The notes under the pieces are model-generated. The model was not told where the DNA came from, did no database searches, and saw nothing but the letters and a program-made list of their open reading frames with translations. A DNA stretch of 38,586 nucleotides from Hyphomicrobiales bacterium (GTDB lineage: Bacteria > Pseudomonadota > Alphaproteobacteria > Rhizobiales > Beijerinckiaceae). Location of the stretch: positions 1-38,586 of the forward strand of contig JAFAHO010000452.1 in the NCBI GenBank assembly GCA_019237205.1, in the 5' to 3' direction. Below, one piece after another: positions 33,506 through 38,586 of the stretch (position 1 is its first letter; each line of letters starts with the position of its first letter). The position numbers and the translations under genes were made by a program.

Positions 33506-35331
33506 CGTGGCCGCAGGCGGAGAGGCGGCCGCCCCTTCTGCAATTGCGCGATATCGCTCTCACGCTTGGCGGCGAGCCGCTGCTGGACGGCGCAGAGCTG
33601 TCGATTTCGCCCGGCGACCGGATCGCCCTTGTCGGCCGCAACGGCTCGGGCAAATCGACCCTCATGCGAATCGCTGCCGGCGAATTGGCGCCCGACCGGG
33701 GAACGCGATTCGCGCAACCTGCGGCGCGGCTCGCCTATCTGCCTCAGGAACCCGATCTCGCCGGCTTCGCGAGCGCGTTCGACTATGTGCTCGCGGGGCT
33801 CGGGGAGCACGACGACGAATATTCCGCTCGCGCGATGATGGTCGAGCTTGGGCTTGTGCTTGCCTCGAAGCCTGCGGATCTCTCGGGAGGCGAGGCGAGG
33901 CGCGCCGCGCTCGTTCGGGTCCTGGCGCCGGCGCCGGAGATCCTTCTGTTGGACGAGCCGACCAACCACCTCGACCTCCTGGCGATCGAATGGCTCGAGG
34001 CGCATCTCGCCGCAACCCGCTCCGCGTTTGCGATGATCAGCCACGACCGGCGTCTTCTCGCGGATCTGACGCGAGCGACCGTCTGGCTCGATCGCGGGGC
34101 GACGCGCCGCCTCGACCGGGGTTTCGGCGCTTTCGAGGCATGGCGGGACAAAAGCCTCGACGAGGAGCAGATCGAGCGGCAGAGGCTCGACCGGCGCATC
34201 GCCGACGAAGAGCACTGGATGCGCTATGGCGTCACCGCGCGCCGCAAGCGCAACATGCGGCGCGTCGCGGAACTTGCGAAGCTGCGCCGCGAACGCCGCG
34301 ACGCCCGCCGCTCGGCTGGGTTGGCCAATATGCGCGTGCAGGAGTCGAGGACGTCGGGCGCGCTGGTGATCGAGGCAGACAGGATCAGCAAGGCCTATGC
34401 GGGGAAGCCGATCGTCCGGGATTTCTCGCTGCGCGTCGTGCGTGGGGACAGGATCGGGGTCATCGGCGCGAACGGCGCCGGAAAGACGACGTTGATCAGT
34501 CTTCTGACCGGCGCGCTAGCGCCGGATACGGGAACGGTGCGCATCGGGTCGAACGTCCTGATGGCGAGCCTCGATCAGAATCGGATGTCGCTCGAACCCA
34601 CGACGACGCTCATCGACGCGTTGACCGGCGGGGGCAGCGACCACGTGACGATCAACGGCGAACGCCGTCACGTGATCGGCTATATGAAGGACTTTCTGTT
34701 CGGACCCGAGCAGGCGCGGACGCCGATCGGCAAACTGTCAGGCGGCGAGCGCGGGCGCCTCATGCTTGCGAGAGCGCTGTCCTCGCCGTCGAACCTGATG
34801 GCGCTCGACGAACCCACCAACGATCTCGACATCGAGACGCTCGACCTTTTGCAGGAACTGCTCGGCGAATACGACGGCACCATCCTGATCGTCAGCCACG
34901 ATCGGGATTTTCTCGACCGCGTCGCGACGTCGGTTATCGTCAGCGAGGGCGACGGCCTTTGGGTCGAATATGCCGGCGGGTATTCTGACATGATCGCGCA
35001 GCGGGGATATGGCCTCGCCGGGCCGCCTCCGGTTCCCGCGATCGCGAAGCCCGAAAGACCTGCCGCCCGCGAACCGGATCGGGCTTCGGCCAAGCGCAAG
35101 CTCAGCTTCAACGAGAAGCGATCGCTCGAGCTGTTGCCGGAGCGGATGGACGCATTGCGCAAGGAACTCGACGGCCTGGAGACAAAGCTGGCTGACGCAG
35201 ACTTCGCCATGCGCGACCCCGCGGCGTTTCAGGCCGCGATGGATCAATACGGAGACGTTCGCAAGGCGCTCGAGAAGGCGGAGGACGAGTGGCTCGCGCT
35301 CGAAATGCTGCGCGAGGACCTGCAGAGCTGA
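33502..35331 (+). CDS. ABC-F family ATPase (Uup-like)
   Basis: This soluble protein of about 609 residues has two ABC cassettes and no membrane segment, as in ABC-F translation or ribosome factors. Cassette 1 has GRNGSGKST, LSGGEARRAALVRVL and LLLDEPTNHLD. The basic linker helix between cassettes (RRKRNMRRVAELAKLRRERRDARR) is present. Cassette 2 has GANGAGKTT, LSGGERGRLMLARAL and MALDEPTNDLD. The C-terminus is a coiled coil (about 525-608, KLSFNEKRSLELLPERMDAL), as in Uup, which binds DNA. TTG 33502 overlaps the pepP stop. The frame is open further upstream, but only within pepP. Uup versus another ABC-F subtype is not certain. Confidence 0.92.
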   Translation: MTWPQAERRPPLLQLRDIALTLGGEPLLDGAELSISPGDRIALVGRNGSGKSTLMRIAAGELAPDRGTRFAQPAARLAYLPQEPDLAGFASAFDYVLAGLGEHDDEYSARAMMVELGLVLASKPADLSGGEARRAALVRVLAPAPEILLLDEPTNHLDLLAIEWLEAHLAATRSAFAMISHDRRLLADLTRATVWLDRGATRRLDRGFGAFEAWRDKSLDEEQIERQRLDRRIADEEHWMRYGVTARRKRNMRRVAELAKLRRERRDARRSAGLANMRVQESRTSGALVIEADRISKAYAGKPIVRDFSLRVVRGDRIGVIGANGAGKTTLISLLTGALAPDTGTVRIGSNVLMASLDQNRMSLEPTTTLIDALTGGGSDHVTINGERRHVIGYMKDFLFGPEQARTPIGKLSGGERGRLMLARALSSPSNLMALDEPTNDLDIETLDLLQELLGEYDGTILIVSHDRDFLDRVATSVIVSEGDGLWVEYAGGYSDMIAQRGYGLAGPPPVPAIAKPERPAAREPDRASAKRKLSFNEKRSLELLPERMDALRKELDGLETKLADADFAMRDPAAFQAAMDQYGDVRKALEKAEDEWLALEMLREDLQS

Positions 35332-35644
35332 ACAGACATTCGCGGGAATGGCGAACGGATCGGGATGCAAGTCGACGCCCGAAGTCGATCGGCGGCCGCG
35401 CCGGCAGGAATTGTGGCAGAGTAGATGAGAATCCGCAGCCGCTCGAGGTTTTTCAGTCGCTCAGGCGCCTTTTTTGCAACTTTTGATGGAAATCATACAC
35501 TATGATAACGTTGTTATGTGGCCATCGGAAAGTCTAACCTGTCACGAATGAAAGATAAGTAAACCACAGCGCCCGGCAGTTGTCAAGAAAATTCATACTT
35601 TCCAGAAAATGCGCCGAGGCACCGCGATCAGTCCTGCCGCCGCG
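35332..35644. other. AT-rich convergent gap with a dyad
   Basis: The gap separates the 3' ends of the ABC-F gene and metW. From about 35448 to 35610 it is much richer in A/T than its surroundings. It holds the dyad ATAAC-GTT-GTTAT (35505-35517) and T6 at 35470-35475 after GGCGCC, which might end the ABC-F transcript. Leftward, TTGACA (35586-35581) is followed after 17 bases by TTTACT, a promoter-like pair with no recognisable gene behind it. I see no protein-coding frame with a ribosome-binding site. Confidence 0.4.
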
Positions 35645-36274
35645 TCATCGCCCGCGATGAAGGAGGAAAATCGCCTGCTCGCCAAACAAATTCCACGCCC
35701 ATTTCGGCCAGAGCGGGCGCAAGGGCCGACCGTTGGGATCGAGCGCGACGCTCTTGTCGATCGTCGCCCCGACTTCATGCGCGAGCGCGACAAAATCCGC
35801 GATGGTGCAGAAGTGGATGTTGGGCGTGTCGTACCAGGAATAGGCGAGACTTTGGGTCACCGGCATGCGGCCGCGCAAAGCCAATTGGGCGCGGACCTGC
35901 CAGTGCCCGAAATTGGGCACGGACACGATCGCGCGGCGGCCGATGCGCAGCATGTGCTCGAGCACGGCGCGGGGACGCCGGGTCGCCTGAAGGGTCTGGG
36001 ACAGGATCACATAGTCGAAGGCGTCGTTCGGATAATCGGCGAGATCGGCGTCGGCGTCGCCCTGAATGACCGACAATCCTTTGGCGACGCAGTCGTTGAC
36101 GCCCTGCTGGGAGAGTTCGATGCCGCGTCCGTCGACATTGCGCTCCTCCGTGAGCAGCCTCAGCAACTCGCCGTCGCCGCAGCCGACGTCGAGCACGCGC
36201 GATCCCGGGGCGACCAGTTCGGCGACCCTCAGAAGATCGACGCGGGAGGACGCGAGCGTCCGCGCGAGGCTCAT
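35645..36274 (-). CDS. metW: Methionine biosynthesis protein MetW
   Basis: MetW is a class I methyltransferase-fold protein that pairs with MetX in proteobacteria and is needed for methionine synthesis. The 209-residue protein has the SAM loop [15 protein letters not shown] (27-41), [39 protein letters not shown], the long [20 protein letters not shown] motif and [11 protein letters not shown]. The ATG overlaps the metX stop (ATGA). Its frame continues open through metX, but the alignment starts at [15 protein letters not shown]. Confidence 0.94.
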   Translation of the reverse strand: MSLARTLASSRVDLLRVAELVAPGSRVLDVGCGDGELLRLLTEERNVDGRGIELSQQGVNDCVAKGLSVIQGDADADLADYPNDAFDYVILSQTLQATRRPRAVLEHMLRIGRRAIVSVPNFGHWQVRAQLALRGRMPVTQSLAYSWYDTPNIHFCTIADFVALAHEVGATIDKSVALDPNGRPLRPLWPKWAWNLFGEQAIFLLHRGR

Positions 36275-37443
36275 GAAATCCCTCGCGCCCTTGCGGCCGC
36301 GTCGATGAAGCCCCTGGTCGTTTCGATCAGTTCCGGGACATCGAGCAGGAAGGCGTCGTGGCCGCGGTCGGTCTCGATCTCGACGAAGGAGACGGAGGCG
36401 CCGCCGGCATTGAGCGCCCGGACGAGCGCGCGCGAGTCGCTCGTGGGAAAGAGCCAGTCGGAAGTGAACGACACCACGCAGAAGCGCGTTCGCGAGCCCT
36501 TGAAGGCGTTCGCCAGCGAGCCGCCGTAGTCGGCGGCGAGGTCGAAATAGTCCATCGCGCGGGTCATGTAGAGGTAGGAGTTCGGATCGAACCGCTCGAC
36601 GAAGATCGCTCCCTGGTGGCGCAGATAGGATTCGACCTGGAAATCGGCGTCGAAGGAAAAAGTGCGCGCCGACCGGTCCTGCAGATTGCGTCCGAAGCGC
36701 CGGTGCAGCGCGCTGTCCGAGAGATAGGTGATATGCGCGGCCATGCGCGCGACCGCGAGGCCCTTCGAGGGCCTGGCCCCCTCGATCAGATACCGCCCGC
36801 CGCGCCAGTCCGGGTCGGCCATCACCGCCTGCCGGCCGACTTCGTGGAAGGCGATGTTCTGCGAGGAATGGCGGGCGGAGGTCGCAATCGGCAAGGCGGC
36901 GAAGACACGGGTCGGATAGCTCGCGGCCCATTGCAGAACCTGCATGCCGCCCATCGAGCCGCCCGCGACACAAAAAAGCGTCTCGATCCCGAGGTGATCG
37001 AGCAGCAGGGCCTGAGCGCGCACCATGTCGGCGACGGTGACGATCGGGAAGTCGAGCCCGAACGGATTCCCGGTCTCGGGGTTGATCGACGCGGGTCCGG
37101 TGGTGCCCATGCAGCCGCCGAGCACATTCGAGCAGATGACGAAGAAGCGGTCGGTGTCGAACGGAAGGCCCGGACCGACCATCGTCTCCCACCAGCCGGC
37201 CCGGCCGGTCACCGGATGGAGGTTCGCGACATGCTGGTCGCCGCTCAGCGCATGACAGACGAGGAGGGCGTTCGAGCGCGCCGCGTTGAGGGCGCCATAG
37301 GTCTGATAGGCGATGGTGAGAGGCGAGAGCGTCGCGCCCGAATCCATGACCAGCGCCGCAGGCGGGCTGATGCGGAACGTGAGACTGTCCGGCGCCGTGG
37401 ACTGGCTGAGCGCGCCATTCGCCAATATTGCTGCGTCGCCCAC
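36271..37443 (-). CDS. metX: Homoserine O-acyltransferase MetX
   Basis: MetX acylates homoserine (acetyl or succinyl donor) as the first dedicated step to methionine. The 390-residue alpha/beta-hydrolase has the [12 protein letters not shown] and [17 protein letters not shown] blocks. The nucleophile Ser163 lies in [13 protein letters not shown], the Asp in FTSDWLFPT and the His in [13 protein letters not shown] 37443 follows AGGGTGG and matches family N-termini; an open frame upstream to 37602 is Arg-rich and unlike MetX. It is co-transcribed with metW. Several metX genes coupled to metW are in fact succinyltransferases, so the acyl donor is left open. No SAM riboswitch is seen upstream. Confidence 0.93.
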   Translation of the reverse strand: MGDAAILANGALSQSTAPDSLTFRISPPAALVMDSGATLSPLTIAYQTYGALNAARSNALLVCHALSGDQHVANLHPVTGRAGWWETMVGPGLPFDTDRFFVICSNVLGGCMGTTGPASINPETGNPFGLDFPIVTVADMVRAQALLLDHLGIETLFCVAGGSMGGMQVLQWAASYPTRVFAALPIATSARHSSQNIAFHEVGRQAVMADPDWRGGRYLIEGARPSKGLAVARMAAHITYLSDSALHRRFGRNLQDRSARTFSFDADFQVESYLRHQGAIFVERFDPNSYLYMTRAMDYFDLAADYGGSLANAFKGSRTRFCVVSFTSDWLFPTSDSRALVRALNAGGASVSFVEIETDRGHDAFLLDVPELIETTRGFIDAAARARGIS

Positions 37444-37782
37444 CGCGGTCCACCCTTCGGTCCGGTGCGTTCTCTTTGCCGAACGACTCGTTTGATATAC
37501 AGGATTTCGTCCCGAACGCAAGCGCGATCGGCGTCGCTCCGGGACTCGTCCACGCGTCGGAGCTTTCGGTCGGCTATTCCTCGTCGTTGGCCCCTGGGTC
37601 AAAACGCAATCAGTTGGACCGGTTTCGATTCTGAGCGGAAGTTGCCATCGGCTCCACGGTTTGACCGCCCTCGACCCACTGTCCTCGACCCGTTGTTGTC
37701 CTTGCCGGTCGACCCCGGACGCGTATTGAGCACCATGAACGGGCCCTAAACGGTACGAGCAGGGGGCGCCAACACCGGCCGC
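37444..37782. other. metX upstream region
   Basis: The 339 bp between the metX start and the SDR stop hold the metX promoter near the left end. The rest shows no gene. CCTCGACCC occurs twice at 37669-37694 and GTCGACCCC once more, a small local repetition. I looked for the conserved core of the SAM-II riboswitch common upstream of Rhizobiales met genes and did not find it. Confidence 0.4.
37494..37521 (-). promoter_or_regulatory. Candidate promoter of metX-metW
   Basis: Reading leftward, TTGCGT (37521-37516) and TATATC (37499-37494) are 16 bases apart. Both match the sigma-70 consensus at four or more positions. Initiation near 37487 would give a leader of about 45 bases before the metX GTG. 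Confidence 0.45.
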
Positions 37783-38586
37783 TTATCCGAAGCGCTGCCG
37801 CATGCCCGCAGCGAACATCTCGGTGGGCAAATGATGATAGAGGAAGTGGAGCATATGCCCGTCCCGACCCACGCGTATGCGAAGCTTCGGGCGGACGCTG
37901 TTGAGCGCGCGCTCGACGACTTCGGCGACCCGAATAGGATCGACGCCTCCCTCGACTCCGCGGTCCAAGATGCCACAGACGCGCTCACGATCTTTCGCGT
38001 AAACGCCGATGCTCGCCTTAGTCCGTATAAGATTGCTTCGAATCTGGCTGCGAACGAAGCCCGGCTGGATAAGGACCGTATGGATGCCAAACGGACGGAC
38101 CTCAAAGTCAAGGCTCTCGCAATAGCCCTCGAGCGCGTGCTTGGAGGAGCTGTAGAAGGCGTCGAACGGGATGGGGAGAAAGCCGGCAATTGACCCGATC
38201 GTAACGAGACGGCCGGCCTTTCGCTCGCGCATCGCAGGCAGAACCGCGCGCACCAGCCTGTGGACGCCAAAGAAGTTGGTTTGGAACAAGTCAAGGGCTT
38301 CCTGCGCAGTCGTTTCCTCGACGGCACCCAGCGTGTCTATGCCTGCGTTGTTCACCACTGCGTCGATGCGGCCTGTGCGGGCTAGGACCTCCGCCACCGC
38401 CGCCTGGACGCTTTGATCGCTGGTGACGTCAAGCGTCAATCCGTCTGGCCCATCCCTGTCGGGGTCAGGCCGCCGCATGGTCCCAAACACGCGCCATCCT
38501 GAGCGGCGAAGCTGAGCTGCGATCGCCTGGCCGATGCCGCTTGATGCGCCGGTCACGATGACAATCTTCTGATCTGACATGGTCAT
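37783..38586 (-). CDS. Short-chain dehydrogenase/reductase (SDR) family oxidoreductase
   Basis: The 267-residue classical SDR has the cofactor loop TGASSGIGQ at 12-20, NNAG at 79-82, Asn104, and the catalytic Ser132 (IGSIAGF) and Tyr145-x3-Lys149 (YSSSK). The Arg in TMRRPDPD after strand 2 suggests NADP(H). The C-terminal variable region with HMLHFLYHHLPTEM determines the substrate, which is unknown. ATG 38586 is at the window edge and ATG 38580 is an alternative. An upstream extension outside the window cannot be excluded. Confidence 0.9.
   Translation of the reverse strand: MTMSDQKIVIVTGASSGIGQAIAAQLRRSGWRVFGTMRRPDPDRDGPDGLTLDVTSDQSVQAAVAEVLARTGRIDAVVNNAGIDTLGAVEETTAQEALDLFQTNFFGVHRLVRAVLPAMRERKAGRLVTIGSIAGFLPIPFDAFYSSSKHALEGYCESLDFEVRPFGIHTVLIQPGFVRSQIRSNLIRTKASIGVYAKDRERVCGILDRGVEGGVDPIRVAEVVERALNSVRPKLRIRVGRDGHMLHFLYHHLPTEMFAAGMRQRFG

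Noticed and set aside
35470-35475. Intrinsic terminator of the ABC-F gene
   Set aside because: The T tract follows the palindrome GGCGCC, but no stem-loop with a usable loop can be drawn with confidence.
36358-37749. Rightward frame of 463 codons antisense to metX
   Set aside because: MetX on the other strand is complete, and the product here is Arg/Glu-rich shadow sequence.
37444-37782. SAM-II riboswitch upstream of metX
   Set aside because: Rhizobiales met genes often have one, but the conserved core pairing and the A-rich 3' segment are not present. The leader from the candidate promoter is only about 45 bases.

Overview
The window is about 65-70% GC and reads as chromosome of an alphaproteobacterium, most likely of the Rhizobiales (Hyphomicrobiales). 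The best evidence is the leftward run ppsR-maf-aroE-coaE-dnaQ facing hemJ-rho across a 455-bp gap. This is the conserved gene neighbourhood of the alphaproteobacterial replication origin (Caulobacter CC0001 side / hemE-rho side). Divergent rluB-rsmD/tadA, dapE next to truA, metX-metW and the chorismate mutase-hisC-tyrA run fit the same assignment. There are no rRNA, tRNA or CRISPR sequences and no insertion sequences that I can see.

Layout. 1-6.0 kb: end of an unknown gene, rsmD and rluB (leftward), tadA (rightward), then a MetE-like methyltransferase, an aldehyde dehydrogenase and a small lipoprotein in one rightward run. 6.0-9.5 kb: an accessory islet with a LuxR/LuxI acyl-homoserine-lactone pair in clearly lower-GC DNA (about 52-55%), a candidate small gene between them, a two-gene unit of phage-like small proteins behind a textbook alphaproteobacterial LexA box, and a divergent LexA/cI-like S24 repressor. 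A palindromic repeat closes the islet just before dapE. 9.6-18.3 kb: dapE, truA, a large transglutaminase-DUF2126 protein, an 0.8-kb gap without a recognised gene, an MltB-type lytic transglycosylase and a DUF459 SGNH-fold protein. 18.3-27.4 kb: dnaQ, coaE, aroE, maf and ppsR leftward; the putative oriC; hemJ, rho, chorismate mutase, hisC and tyrA rightward. 27.4-38.6 kb: a ChaC-like cyclotransferase, an unknown protein, plsC, ftsX-ftsE, hpt, pepP, an ABC-F ATPase, metW-metX and an SDR oxidoreductase at the right edge.

Many neighbours overlap by 4-8 bases in the same direction (coupled translation: metX/metW, ftsE/ftsX, maf/aroE/coaE/dnaQ, hisC/tyrA/chaC, mltB/DUF459, pepP/ABC-F). Four convergent pairs overlap tail to tail. 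GTG and TTG starts are common, and several starts given here are shorter than the longest open frame because Shine-Dalgarno spacing, family alignment or overlap with the upstream stop favours them.

Most of the window is housekeeping: tRNA/rRNA modification, lysine, methionine and aromatic amino acid synthesis, cofactor synthesis, cell division and transcription termination. The most unusual part is the 6-9.5 kb islet, where quorum sensing and an SOS-type switch sit side by side. The probable chromosomal origin at about 22 kb comes next.
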